Source: Actinomadura sp. WMMA1423
Lineage (GTDB): Bacteria; Actinomycetota; Actinomycetes; Streptosporangiales; Streptosporangiaceae
DNA length: 64,000 bases
Assembly (NCBI RefSeq): GCF_006547145.1
Contig: NZ_CP041244.1
Span: forward strand, 124,001-188,000
Direction of reading: 5' to 3'
Shown here: piece by piece, positions 15,393-24,406 of the stretch
Numbering within the stretch: position 1 is the stretch's first letter
Layout: every line of letters starts with the position of its first letter
The notes under the pieces: generated by a model
What the model was told of the DNA's origin: nothing
Databases searched by the model: none
The model's input: only the letters and a program-made list of their open reading frames with translations
Translations under genes and position numbers: made by a program

Positions 15393-16836
15393 GCGTCGCG
15401 CCGCCTGAGCAGCCACGCGGCGGCGGCCAGCGCGACCGCCGTGTAGGCGCACAGCACCCCGAGCCCCGCCCACGGGTCGATCGCCCGGTCGAACCGGACG
15501 ACGGTCTGCTGGATCGCGAACCCCGCCGCCGGGGTGAGCCGCTCCAGCCACCGCGCCGCCGACAGCGGCAGCCCGGTCGCCACGATCTGCGGGACGAGCA
15601 GGAGCAGCAGCACGATCGTCATCGCCGGCGCGCTGCGCCGCACGATCACCGCGACCGCCACGGAGAACACGCCGATCACGGCGAGCAGCACCGCCGTGCC
15701 GAGGACCGCGCGCAGCACGGCGCCGTCGCCGAGCGACGGCGTCGCCAGCCCGTGCGAGCGCTGCACCGGCCGGGCGAGCAGCACCGACCCGGCCGCCGCC
15801 GCGAGCCCCGCCGCCAGCGACGCCAGGCCCACCACGACCGCCTTGGCGGCCAGCACCCGGCCGCGCCCGGGGAAGGCGGCGAGCGTCGTGCGCAGCGTCC
15901 CGCGCCGGTACTCGGCCGTCACCGACAGCACCGCCATCGCCACGATCGCCACCTGGCCGATCAGCGCCCCGGCCAGGACGGCCTTGGTGGCGTCGTCGGC
16001 GAACTCGTTGGGCCCGATGTCGCCCACGCCCTTCAGCGTGAACGTCCCGCCGGACCCGGTGCGGCCGTCCAGGGACGGGTCGGCCGCCGGCCCGCCCACG
16101 GCGCCGCGGTCGCGCCACGCGGCTCCCGGCTGCGCCGGCGCCACCGCGACCTGGTCGAACGTCGCCCGGTGCGGCCCGGGCTGCCTGAGACGCTCTCCCC
16201 GCCGAACACGCGCTTCACCTCGACCACGTCCGGGGCGGAGACGAACATGCCCGCAAGGGCCTTGCCGGGCAGCCCGTCCAGCCGGACGGACCCCACGCGG
16301 TTCCAGCCTCGCCCGTCGGACGAGGCGTAGCCCGTGACCTCCGTTCCGGCGCGGGTCAGCTTGAGCCAGCGGGGCACGGCGCCCGTCCCGCCGTAGGCGC
16401 CGCCGCTCTTGTACCCGGTCTGCAGCCGGACACCGTGCCCCGGCGTGACCGCCAGCGCCGCGTACGGGGCGCCCTGCCCGGCGCTCCCCCTGATCATCAG
16501 ACCGGCCTTGGCCCACCCGCCGCCGCCCTCCTGCGCGGTGACGCGCGCGACGATCGAGCCGTCCCCCGCCAGGGGCAGGTAGGTGAAGTGGCCGAGGTCG
16601 ATGATCTGCAGCCGCGCCGGGTCGGACGGTCCGTCCCCCGAACCGGTGGACTCGCTGCTCGCCGCCGTCAGCAGCGCCACCAGCACGGCCAGGAGCACCA
16701 CCGCCGGCAGGGCCAGCACCCAGCGGCGGACGGTGCGCAGCTTGGTCCACTCGGCCAGCAGCAGCCGCCCGAACCCGTCGCGGGCCTCGTCCTCGAGCGT
16801 GCTGCGGTACGAGGCCGCGGTCCCCGGGGCGCTCAC
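15389..16836 (-). pseudogene. ABC-2 permease with extracytoplasmic domain, one-base frameshift
   Basis: The N-terminal half (MSAPGTAASYRST.., 'LLLAEWTKLRTVRRWVLALPAV') is in one frame. The C-terminal half ('TFDQVAVAPAQPG' onward, with five helices, 'TAEYRRGTLRTTLAAFPGR' and 'RWLERLTPAAGF') is in the -1 frame. The switch lies around 16160-16190. The span of 1448 nt is one short of a multiple of three, so a single missing base explains it. Between helix 1 and helix 2 is a beta-rich segment of about 200 residues resembling a concanavalin/LamG-like domain ('GWAKAGLMIRG', 'RWLKLTRAGTEVTGYASSDGRGWNRVG'), outside the membrane. The rest of the operon is intact, so sequencing error and real decay are both open. 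Confidence 0.75.
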
Positions 16837-17762
16837 CGGGCCTCCCCGGCCCGCGCGGCCTGGAACTCCACCGCGTCGCGGGTCAGCTCCATGTACGCCT
16901 CCTCCAGCGAAGCGCGGTGCTCACCGATTCCGCTGAACCCGACCCCGGCCTCGGTGAGCACGGCGATGATCCGCTCGGCGGCCAGTCCCGTGACCGTGAC
17001 GGCGTCCGGCCCCGCCGCCGCGACGGTGGCGCCCGCGCGCGCCAGGGCGGTCATGGCCTCCCGCCGTTCGGCGGTCCGCAGCTCGACCCGGCCCCCGGAC
17101 GCGGCGTCCAGCAGCTCCGCGACACTGGTGTCGGCGACCAGCCGGCCGCGCCCGATCACCACCAGGTGGTCGGCGCCGCCCTCCAGCTCGCCCATCAGGT
17201 GGCTGGACACCAGCACGGCGCGCCCCTCCGCGGCCAGCGACCGCAGCAGCCCCCGGATCCAGGTGACGCCCTCGGGGTCCAGGCCGTTGACCGGCTCGTC
17301 GAACATCAGCACCGGCGGATCCCCGAGCAGCGCCGCGGCGATCCCGAGCCGCTGCCGCATGCCGAGTGAGAATCCGCCCGCCCGGCGGCGGGCCGCGCTC
17401 GCCAGCCCGGTCATCGCGATCACCTCGTCCACCCGCCGGGCGGGCAGCCCGCCCGCGTGGGCGAGCCACAGCAGGTGGTCGCGGGCGCGGCGGGCCGGAT
17501 GGACCGCCGACGCGTCCAGCATCGCCCCGAGCCGGCACAGCGGCGCCCGCAGCGACCGGTAGGGCCGGCCGCCGACCAGCGCCGCCCCGCCGTCGGGCCG
17601 GTCCAGCCCCATGATCATCCGCATGGTGGTGGACTTGCCGGCCCCGTTCGGGCCGACGAACCCGGTGACCTGCCCCGGACCGACCGTGAACGACAGGTCG
17701 TCCACGGCGAGGGTGGGCCCGTAGCGCTTGCGCAGGCCCCGCACTTCGATGGTTGCCTCCAT
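16833..17762 (-). CDS. ABC transporter ATP-binding protein
   Basis: A 309-aa exporter ATPase: Walker A GPNGAGKST, signature 'FSLGMRQRLGIAAALLG', Walker B 'VLMFDEPVNGLDPEG' and H-loop 'VSSHLMGELE', followed by a C-terminal domain of about 80 residues as in DrrA/BcrA-like proteins. The end overlaps the first permease by 4 nt. There is no ribosome site. TAGCCT (17771-17776, minus strand) lies 8 nt before the ATG, so the transcript may be leaderless. A GTG seven codons in, with GGAGG upstream, is an alternative start. Divergent from a NarL-type two-component system, which is the usual regulator for this kind of exporter. Confidence 0.92.
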   Translation of the reverse strand: MEATIEVRGLRKRYGPTLAVDDLSFTVGPGQVTGFVGPNGAGKSTTMRMIMGLDRPDGGAALVGGRPYRSLRAPLCRLGAMLDASAVHPARRARDHLLWLAHAGGLPARRVDEVIAMTGLASAARRRAGGFSLGMRQRLGIAAALLGDPPVLMFDEPVNGLDPEGVTWIRGLLRSLAAEGRAVLVSSHLMGELEGGADHLVVIGRGRLVADTSVAELLDAASGGRVELRTAERREAMTALARAGATVAAAGPDAVTVTGLAAERIIAVLTEAGVGFSGIGEHRASLEEAYMELTRDAVEFQAARAGEAR

Positions 17763-17888
17763 GGACCGGGAGGCTACGGAGCCCCGCGCCCCCGGGTCAT
17801 CACGCCGGGGAGGAGTCTTGGCGGGCACGGACCGGGGGACCGGCGTCCCTCCCGCGAGGGACGCCGCGGCGGCACCGCCCGCGCCACA

Positions 17889-18892
<1,004 letters not shown>

Positions 18893-18896
<4 letters not shown>

Positions 18897-19558
18897 GCGT
18901 GCGCGTCGTGGTGGCCGACGACCAGGAGGTCGTCCGCGCCGGGTTCGGGGCCCTGCTGGCCACCCAGCCGGACCTGGAGGTCGTGGCGACGGCGGCCGAC
19001 GGCGCCGCCGCGGCCCTGGCGTGCCGCGAGCACCGCCCCGACGTCGTGCTGATGGACGTGCGGATGCCGGTCATGGACGGCATCGAGGCCACCCGCCGCG
19101 TCACCGCCGAGCCGGACCCGCCCCGCGTCCTGATGCTGACGACGTTCGACCTGGACGAGCACGTCTACGACGCCCTCGTCGCGGGCGCCAGCGGGTTCCT
19201 GCTCAAGGACGTCACCGCCGAGCGGCTGTTCGACGCGGTCCGGGTCGTCGCGGGCGGGGACGCGCTGCTCGCCCCGGCCGTCACCCGCCGCCTCATCGGG
19301 GAGTTCGCCCGGCTGCGTCCGCGCCCGCCGTCGCGCGGACCGGAACTGGAGGCGCTGACCCCGCGCGAGACCGACGTCCTGCGCCTGGTCGCGGCGGGCC
19401 TGTCCAACGCCGAGATCGCCGCGCGGCTGGTCGTCGGGGAGGAGACGGTCAAGACCCACGTGAGCCGGATCCTGCGCAAGCTCGGGCTGCGCGACCGTGT
19501 CCAGGCCGTCGTCGCCGCCTACGAGAGCGGCCTGGTGCTGCCCCGCGCGGGCCGGTGA
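18893..19558 (+). CDS. NarL/LuxR-family response regulator
   Basis: 221 aa. REC domain with 'VVADDQEVVRAGF', phosphorylation site Asp55 (VVLMDVRMP), switch Thr in 'MLTTFD' and Lys in 'GFLLKD'. The C-terminal LuxR helix-turn-helix is 'LTPRETDVLRLVAAGLSNAEIAARLVVGEETVKTHVSRILRKLGLRDR'. GTG start coupled to the kinase. The probable target is the divergent ABC exporter promoter 1 kb away, although no repeat stands out there. A very strong bidirectional hairpin follows. Confidence 0.92.
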
Positions 19559-19603
19559 CCCCGGTCCGCGACCCCAAGCCGGGACAAAAGGGGCGCAGGC
19601 ATG

Positions 19604-19639
19604 GCGAAGGCCCGTACCCCCGCCGGTACGGGCCTTCGC
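19604..19639. terminator. Bidirectional terminator between response regulator and rbpA
   Basis: Perfect 15-bp stem GCGAAGGCCCGTACC / GGTACGGGCCTTCGC with a 6-nt loop, between convergent genes. It is among the strongest hairpins in the window. Confidence 0.85.
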
Positions 19640-19657
19640 GACGAGCCTGCTATCCGC

Positions 19658-20002
19658 TCACGCGGACTTCCTGCGCCCCGCTCGCAGGATCTCCAGGCGT
19701 TCTGCCAGGACCTCCTCAAGGTCTTCAAGGGTCCTGCGCTCCATGAGCATGTCCCAGTGGGTGCGCGGCGGCTTGCCCTTCTTGGTCTGGGGCAGTTCCC
19801 CGTCGACCCGCAGGGCCGTGGCGCCGCAGTTGCGGCATTCCCAGGTGATCGGCACCTCGGCCTCGGCTGCGAGCGTCACGGTGAACCGGTGGCCCTTCGT
19901 GCAGGTGTAGTCCACCTCTTGCCGAGGGGCCAGATCGGTGTTGCGATCGTTCTCGTAGCTCGTCGCTCCGAGTCGGGTGCCGCGAAGTGCGCGCTCGGCC
20001 AT
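19658..20002 (-). CDS. rbpA: RNA polymerase-binding protein RbpA
   Basis: 114 aa. RbpA binds the principal sigma factor and stabilises open complexes, and is an actinobacterial hallmark. Visible parts: N-terminal tail 'AERALRGTRLGATSYEND', the core domain with 'YTCTKGHRFTVTLAAEAEVPITWECRNCG' (Cys pair and CxxC of the zinc-binding type), the basic linker 'QTKKGKPPRTHWDM' and the sigma-interacting helix 'MERRTLEDLEEVLAERLEILR'. The ATG has GGGAGG 9 nt upstream. A GTG two codons earlier is too close to that site. Regulation by thiol stress is suggested by the SigR-type promoter. Confidence 0.96.
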   Translation of the reverse strand: MAERALRGTRLGATSYENDRNTDLAPRQEVDYTCTKGHRFTVTLAAEAEVPITWECRNCGATALRVDGELPQTKKGKPPRTHWDMLMERRTLEDLEEVLAERLEILRAGRRKSA

Positions 20003-20043
20003 CGTCACGTGCCTCCCAGACGGCTTGCGGTCTTGCCCTCACC

Positions 20044-20069
20044 AACGCTGAACACCGTGACAAGATTCC
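20044..20069 (-). promoter_or_regulatory. SigR-type (thiol-stress) promoter of rbpA
   Basis: On the minus strand GGAAT (20065-20069), exactly 18 nt, then GTT (20044-20046), which equals the Streptomyces SigR consensus GGAAT-N18-GTT. It lies 42 nt before the rbpA start. rbpA is a known SigR target in S. coelicolor (established knowledge). Confidence 0.8.
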
Positions 20070-20142
20070 CGCGCCCGGGGTGATCCAACCCTGCTCTTTG
20101 CGGCCGTACCCAGCCGCCGGCGGGGAACATGCGGCTCGCCCG

Positions 20143-20748
20143 CTAGTGACGGGAGGCGAGGACCTCGTCGATGAGCCCGTAGTCCCTGGCCTCCGCGGCG
20201 GTGAAGTAGCGCTCGCGCTCGAGGTCGCGGCGGACGGCCGCGGGGTCGCGCCCGGTGGCCTCGGCCAGGATCGCCTCGGTCTGCTCGCGCAGCCGCAGCA
20301 CCTCCCGCGCCTGGATCGCGAGGTCGGTGGCCTGGCCCCCGGCCACCTCCAGCGACGGCTCGTGCAGCAGGATCCGCGCGTCCGGCAGCGCCTGCCTGCG
20401 CCCCGGCGAGCCCGCCGCCAGCAGGATCGCCGCGGCCGACGCGGCCTGCCCGACGCAGGTCGTCTCGATCTCGGGCCGCACGTGGCGCATCGTGTCGCAG
20501 ATCGCGAGCATCGCGGTGATCGACCCGCCCGGCGAGTTGATGTACAGGGCGATGGGCCGGTCGGGGTCCATGGCCTCCAGCGCCAGGATCTGCGCCGTGA
20601 CGTCGCCCGCGCTGGTGTCGTCCACCGGCGCGCCGAGGAACACGATCCGCTCCTCGAACAGCTTGCTGTAGGGGTCGGTCTCCTTGCGTCCCTGGCCGGT
20701 GCGCTCCTCGAACTGGGGGACGAGGGAGCGCCGTTCCGCGCGTGTCAT
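20143..20748 (-). CDS. clpP: ATP-dependent Clp protease proteolytic subunit (second of pair)
   Basis: A 201-aa ClpP protease. Catalytic triad: Ser in '[14 protein letters not shown]', His in 'ILLHEPS' and Asp in 'ARDYGLIDE'. The '[20 protein letters not shown]' strand is present. An N-terminal extension with '[30 protein letters not shown]' is typical of mature actinobacterial ClpPs. The start overlaps the stop of the other clpP (ATGA), so a hetero-oligomeric ClpP barrel is likely. The pair resembles the inducible clpP3-clpP4 operon of Streptomyces rather than the tig-clpP1-clpP2-clpX locus, because no clpX or tig lies nearby. Confidence 0.92.
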   Translation of the reverse strand: MTRAERRSLVPQFEERTGQGRKETDPYSKLFEERIVFLGAPVDDTSAGDVTAQILALEAMDPDRPIALYINSPGGSITAMLAICDTMRHVRPEIETTCVGQAASAAAILLAAGSPGRRQALPDARILLHEPSLEVAGGQATDLAIQAREVLRLREQTEAILAEATGRDPAAVRRDLERERYFTAAEARDYGLIDEVLASRH

Positions 20749-21389
20749 GTGCCCACCCGGTCGGTGCTGTCGATGACGTGGTCGACGAAACCGTAGTCGC
20801 GGGCCTCCTCCGCGGTGAACCACGCGTCGCGGTCCCCGTCGGCCTCGATCCGCTCCAGCGTCTGGCCCGTGTGGAACGCCGTGCGCTCCGCCAGGGTCCG
20901 CTTGAGGTACAGCGACTGTTCCGCCTGGATCCTGATGTCGGACGCCGTGCCGCCGATGCCGCCGTGCGGCTGGTGCATCATCACCCGCGCGTGGCGCAGC
21001 GCGTACCGCTTGCCCCGCGTCCCGGCGCACAGCAGCGTCTGTCCCATGGACGCGGCCATTCCCATCGCGACCGTGGATATGTCGTTCGGGACGAACTGCA
21101 TCATGTCGTAGATCGCCATCCCGGCGTCCACGACGCCGCCGGGGGAGTTGATGTAGACGGTGATGTCGCGCCGGGCGTCCCGCGCCGCGAGCAGCAGCAG
21201 TTGCGCGCTGACCCGGTTGGCGGTCCCGTCGTCGATCTCGGTGCCGAGGAACACGATCCGCTGCGCCAGCAGCCGCTCGAACAACTGCGCGTCCGCCGGC
21301 TGCGGCATCTCGATCACCCGTGCCCGCGACCTGCCCACGAAGGTCTCCGCCGGCCGTCCGCCGTCCTGTCGCCCCGGTCCGCCGTTCAC
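20745..21389 (-). CDS. clpP: ATP-dependent Clp protease proteolytic subunit (first of pair)
   Basis: 214 aa with intact triad: Ser in '[11 protein letters not shown]', His in 'VMMHQPHGG' and Asp in '[10 protein letters not shown]'. The handle region is '[22 protein letters not shown]'. The GTG start was chosen because AAGGAGG lies 5 nt upstream. Longer readings through ATGs at 21407 and 21437 would run into the operator. The N-terminus (about 30 residues, Gly/Arg-rich) probably includes a processed propeptide. The promoter region contains repeated CGTACG boxes shared with the divergent Phd-like gene. Confidence 0.92.
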   Translation of the reverse strand: MNGGPGRQDGGRPAETFVGRSRARVIEMPQPADAQLFERLLAQRIVFLGTEIDDGTANRVSAQLLLLAARDARRDITVYINSPGGVVDAGMAIYDMMQFVPNDISTVAMGMAASMGQTLLCAGTRGKRYALRHARVMMHQPHGGIGGTASDIRIQAEQSLYLKRTLAERTAFHTGQTLERIEADGDRDAWFTAEEARDYGFVDHVIDSTDRVGT

Positions 21390-21409
21390 GTCCGCCTCCT
21401 TGATCATCT

Positions 21410-21432
21410 GTACGTTTCGTACGCTACGTACG
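21410..21432. promoter_or_regulatory. Operator-like CGTACG repeats between clpP pair and phd-like gene
   Basis: GTACG-TTT-CGTAC (21410-21422) is a perfect dyad. The palindrome CGTACG occurs at 21418-21423 and again at 21427-21432, 9 nt apart. They lie 21-43 nt before the clpP start codon. Phd/YefM antitoxins are known to recognise TGTACA-like palindromes, so the divergent Phd-like protein is a candidate ligand (inference). Confidence 0.5.
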
Positions 21433-21489
21433 GACACTAATCCAGGGGACTGCGGACGGCCAGGGGGCCGCGGGAGGTTTCGCTATACG

Positions 21490-21789
21490 ATGAATCACGT
21501 GGATGTTCCGGTGACCGAAGCACGCGCCGAGTTCGCGGATCTGGTGAACCGGGTCGCCTACACCGGCGAGCCCGTCCGGCTCACGCGGCGGGGCAGGGTG
21601 ATGGCCGCCCTGGTCTCTCCGGAGGACCTGGAGCTCCTGGAGGAGTTCCGCTCCCAGCGGGGCGACCTCCAGGTCGGCGGGGCCGTCCCGCCCGGGCAGC
21701 CGCCCCGTCCCGCGGAGCGGCCCCAGCCGCAGCCGCAGCAGCCGATGCGCATCGCGGCCGAGTACCGCCCGCCCGGCTTCAGGCACTGA
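21490..21789 (+). CDS. Phd/YefM-type antitoxin-like DNA-binding protein (no adjacent toxin)
   Basis: 99 aa. The first 60 residues match the Phd/YefM fold: 'VPVTEARAEFADLVNRVAYTGEPVRLTRRGRVMAALVSPEDLELLEE'. The tail, from about residue 62, is Pro/Gln-rich and probably disordered (QPPRPAERPQPQPQQP). No RelE/ParE/PIN/Doc toxin gene follows. The downstream gene is convergent and overlaps the stop by 11 nt. It may therefore act as a stand-alone repressor of itself and the clpP pair. A weak GGGAGG lies 12 nt before the ATG. Confidence 0.82.
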   Translation: MNHVDVPVTEARAEFADLVNRVAYTGEPVRLTRRGRVMAALVSPEDLELLEEFRSQRGDLQVGGAVPPGQPPRPAERPQPQPQQPMRIAAEYRPPGFRH

Positions 21790-22987
21790 CCCCGGTTCCG
21801 CGGTCGGCCCGCGGGCGGGCGCCGGCGTCGTCCGGGTGGCGCACGAGGCCCGCCGCCGCGGCCGCGACGACGCAGAGCGCCGCCGGCAGGAGCAGCGTGA
21901 GGCCGAGCGGCATGGCGCGGGTGAGCGGCCCGATGACGGCGGGGCCCGCGAGCATCCCGAGGTAGCCGAGCCCGGCCACCCGGGAGACGTTGGCGCCCGA
22001 GGCGGCCCGGTCGTGGTGACCGGCGGCGCTGAACAACTGGGGGACGGCTCCCGACAGCCCTGCCCCGAGCACGGCCCAGCCCGCCAGGGCCGCGGCCTCC
22101 CCGGTCGACAGCGCCGCCACCGCGAGGCCGAAGGCGGCCAGGCCGGCGCCGTTGCGCAGGACGGCCACCGGGCCGTAGCGCGCGGCGAGCCGGTCGGCCA
22201 GCAGGCGCCCGCCGGTCATGGCGGTGGAGAAGGCCCCGAACGCGAGCGCCGCGGTGCCCGGGGACGCGTCCAGGCCGCGCAGGTGCAGCGCGCTCCAGTC
22301 GTTGGCCACTCCCTCGCACAGCATGATCATGAAAGCGAGGGCGGCCAGCCCCCGGATGCGCCGGGGCGTCCGGCGGCGCACCGGAGCGGCGCCGGACGCG
22401 GGCGCTCCGCCGGACCGCAGCAGCACCGGAGCTGCCGCCGCGCCCGCGGCCGTGCTCAGGAGCGCCACCGCGCCGAAGGTCGCGGCCGGGCTCCAGCCCC
22501 AGCTGAGCGTCCGGGCGCCGACCAGGGCGGCCAGGACGCCGCCGAGGGAGAAGGTCGCGTGGAAGGCGGCCATGATCGGCCTTCCGTAGCCGCGCTCGAC
22601 CTGGACGGCGTGGGCGTTCATGGCGACGTCCAGTGCCCCGTGGCAGGCGCCGAGCAGCAGCAGGGCCGCGCCGAGCGTCCAGGCGCCGGGCGCCAGGCCC
22701 GGCAGGACCAGCGCGGCGGCGGCGGTCGCGGCGCTGGCGGGCACCACCCTGCGGGCGCCCGCGCGGTCGGCGAGGGGGCCCGCGATCCGCATCCCGACGA
22801 GCGCGCCCGCGCCGAGCAGCAGCAGGAGCCGTCCGAGCACCGCGTGGTCGATCCCGGTCCGGTGCTCGATGGGAGGGATGTGGACGATCCACATTCCCAG
22901 CAGGAACCCGGCGAGAGCGAAGTAGGCGAAGGTGGCCAGCCTCGCCGCGCGAAGTGATCCGGCCGTCTCGGGAGCGCCGCCGGTCAT
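21779..22987 (-). CDS. Major facilitator superfamily transporter
   Basis: 402 aa with 12 predicted helices. It begins 'ATFAYFALAGFLLGMWIVHIPPIEHRTG', as in MFS proteins of the FucP/YbjJ-like group. The loop 2-3 motif is 'GPLADRAGARRV', and another conserved segment is 'CHGALDVAMNAHAVQVERGYGRPIMAAFHATFSLGG'. The YbjJ-type sequence 'GALDVAMNxxAV' suggests a sugar or sugar-derivative carrier, consistent with the upstream DeoR regulator whose stop overlaps this start (ATGA). Substrate not identifiable. Confidence 0.88.
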   Translation of the reverse strand: MTGGAPETAGSLRAARLATFAYFALAGFLLGMWIVHIPPIEHRTGIDHAVLGRLLLLLGAGALVGMRIAGPLADRAGARRVVPASAATAAAALVLPGLAPGAWTLGAALLLLGACHGALDVAMNAHAVQVERGYGRPIMAAFHATFSLGGVLAALVGARTLSWGWSPAATFGAVALLSTAAGAAAAPVLLRSGGAPASGAAPVRRRTPRRIRGLAALAFMIMLCEGVANDWSALHLRGLDASPGTAALAFGAFSTAMTGGRLLADRLAARYGPVAVLRNGAGLAAFGLAVAALSTGEAAALAGWAVLGAGLSGAVPQLFSAAGHHDRAASGANVSRVAGLGYLGMLAGPAVIGPLTRAMPLGLTLLLPAALCVVAAAAAGLVRHPDDAGARPRADRGTGVSA

Positions 22988-23742
22988 ACGAGCCTGACGT
23001 CCACGCCGGCGTCCCGCAGGCGAGCGACGGCGGGTGCGGGTGCGGTGCGGTCGGTGACCACCATGTCGAGGGCGGTGGACGGGCAGACCAGGCCGAGGCC
23101 GCTGCGGCCGAACTTGGCGCCGTCGCACACCGCGATGACGCGGCGGGCCGAGGCGATCGCGGCGCGCTTGACCGGGACCTCGTCCAGGTCGTGGGCCGTC
23201 AGCCCGTGCTCGGCCGACAGGCCGCACACGCCGAGGACGGCGGTGTCGACGCGCAGCGAGGCGAGGGAGGCCTCGGTGAGCGGTCCGGTGAACGCCAGCG
23301 CCCCGGGCGTGGTCCGCCCGCCCGGCACCAGCAGCCGGATCCGCGCCGCCCCGCTGAGGGCGGTGGCGGCGTGCAGGTCGAGCGGGACGACGGTGAGCCG
23401 CCGGCCGGCGATCGTGCGGGCGACGGTCAGGGCGGTGGTCCCCGCGTCCAGGACCACGGCCTCGCCGTCGGTGAGCAGCGCGTCGACCTCGGCGGCCAGG
23501 CGCCGCTTGGTCTCGGCCGCCTCGTGCTCGCGGACGGCGAAGGGCATCGCCTCGCCGCGCAGCAGCAGGCTCACCGCGCCACCCCGCACCCGGCGGAGCA
23601 CGCCGCGCTCGGCGAGGAGGTCCAGATCGCGCCGGATGGTCATCTCCGAGGCGCCGGTCTCCTCGGCGAGGTCCGTCACGCTCACCCGCTCGGTGGTCCG
23701 CAACCGCTCGATGAGCATGTCCACCCGTTTCGCACTCTCCAT
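22984..23742 (-). CDS. DeoR-family transcriptional regulator
   Basis: 252 aa. N-terminal winged helix 'VSVTDLAEETGASEMTIRRDLDLLAERGVLRRVRGGA' is the DeoR signature. The C-terminal sugar-phosphate-binding domain includes 'DAGTTALTVARTI', 'VVPLDLHAATAL' and 'CDGAKFG'. DeoR proteins usually sense a phosphorylated sugar. ATG at 23742 is taken. A TTG four codons upstream is possible, and neither has a ribosome site. It is coupled to the MFS gene and divergent from a HAD-family gene, so all three are probably one regulon. Confidence 0.9.
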   Translation of the reverse strand: MESAKRVDMLIERLRTTERVSVTDLAEETGASEMTIRRDLDLLAERGVLRRVRGGAVSLLLRGEAMPFAVREHEAAETKRRLAAEVDALLTDGEAVVLDAGTTALTVARTIAGRRLTVVPLDLHAATALSGAARIRLLVPGGRTTPGALAFTGPLTEASLASLRVDTAVLGVCGLSAEHGLTAHDLDEVPVKRAAIASARRVIAVCDGAKFGRSGLGLVCPSTALDMVVTDRTAPAPAVARLRDAGVDVRLV

Positions 23743-23779
23743 GTGTTCAATCAACCATTTCTGGTGTTAAGTAGTCAAC
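23743..23779. promoter_or_regulatory. Direct repeats in DeoR-HAD divergent promoter
   Basis: GTGTTCAATCAAC and GTGTTAAGTAGTCAAC are related repeats whose GTGTT cores (23743 and 23764) are 21 nt apart, two helical turns, in the AT-rich 57-nt spacer. A DeoR tetramer site is plausible. Confidence 0.4.
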
Positions 23780-23799
23780 TCAGGATCTTGGAGGGACCC

Positions 23800-24399
23800 A
23801 TGACATGGATCGTGTTCGACTACGCGGGCGTGATCAGCGCGGCCCCGCCCGTGCGCGCCGGAGCGCTGCTGCCCGAGACGGTGGGGGCGCCTCCCGCGCG
23901 GTTCTGGCCGGTGTACTGGGCGCACCGGCGGGACTACGACCTGGCCGCCGTGACCGCCGCGGAGTTCTGGCGGCGGGTGTGCGGCGCGCTGGAGGTGCCG
24001 TTCGACGACGACCTCGGCCACGTCCTGGTGAGCCTGGACGTCCGCACGTGGGCGCACATCAACGAGGAGACCGTCGCGCTGCTGAAGGAGCTGTCCGGAC
24101 GGGGCACACCGCTGGCCCTGCTGTCGAACGCGCCCGTCGAGCTCGCCCGCATGGTGGACCGCCGGCCCTGGGCCTCGCTGTTCCGGCACCGGCTCTACAG
24201 CGCCGACCTGCGCCTGGCCAAGCCCGAGCCGGAGATCTTCCGTGAGCTGACCGGCCGGCTCGGCGCGGCCCCCGAGGAGGTGGTGTTCGTGGACGACCGG
24301 GAGGAGAACGTGCGGGCGGCCCGGATGCTCGGAATCCGGTCGGTGCTGTTCACCGGCGTCCCCCGGCTGCGCGAGGAGCTGGCCTGCGTCGCCGGGTGA
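23800..24399 (+). CDS. HAD-superfamily hydrolase-like protein
   Basis: 199 aa with the HAD fold: motif I 'WIVFDYAGVIS', motif II 'LALLSNAP', motif III Lys in 'RLAKPEPEIF' and motif IV 'VVFVDDREENV'. Motif I reads DYA rather than the usual DxD, so the general acid/base Asp of phosphatases is replaced by Ala. This is seen in some epoxide-hydrolase-N-terminal or dehalogenase-like HADs and may change or abolish phosphatase activity. ATG with GGAGGG 5 nt upstream. Likely controlled with the divergent DeoR/MFS genes. Confidence 0.85.
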   Translation: MTWIVFDYAGVISAAPPVRAGALLPETVGAPPARFWPVYWAHRRDYDLAAVTAAEFWRRVCGALEVPFDDDLGHVLVSLDVRTWAHINEETVALLKELSGRGTPLALLSNAPVELARMVDRRPWASLFRHRLYSADLRLAKPEPEIFRELTGRLGAAPEEVVFVDDREENVRAARMLGIRSVLFTGVPRLREELACVAG

Positions 24400-24406
24400 G
24401 CGGGGT

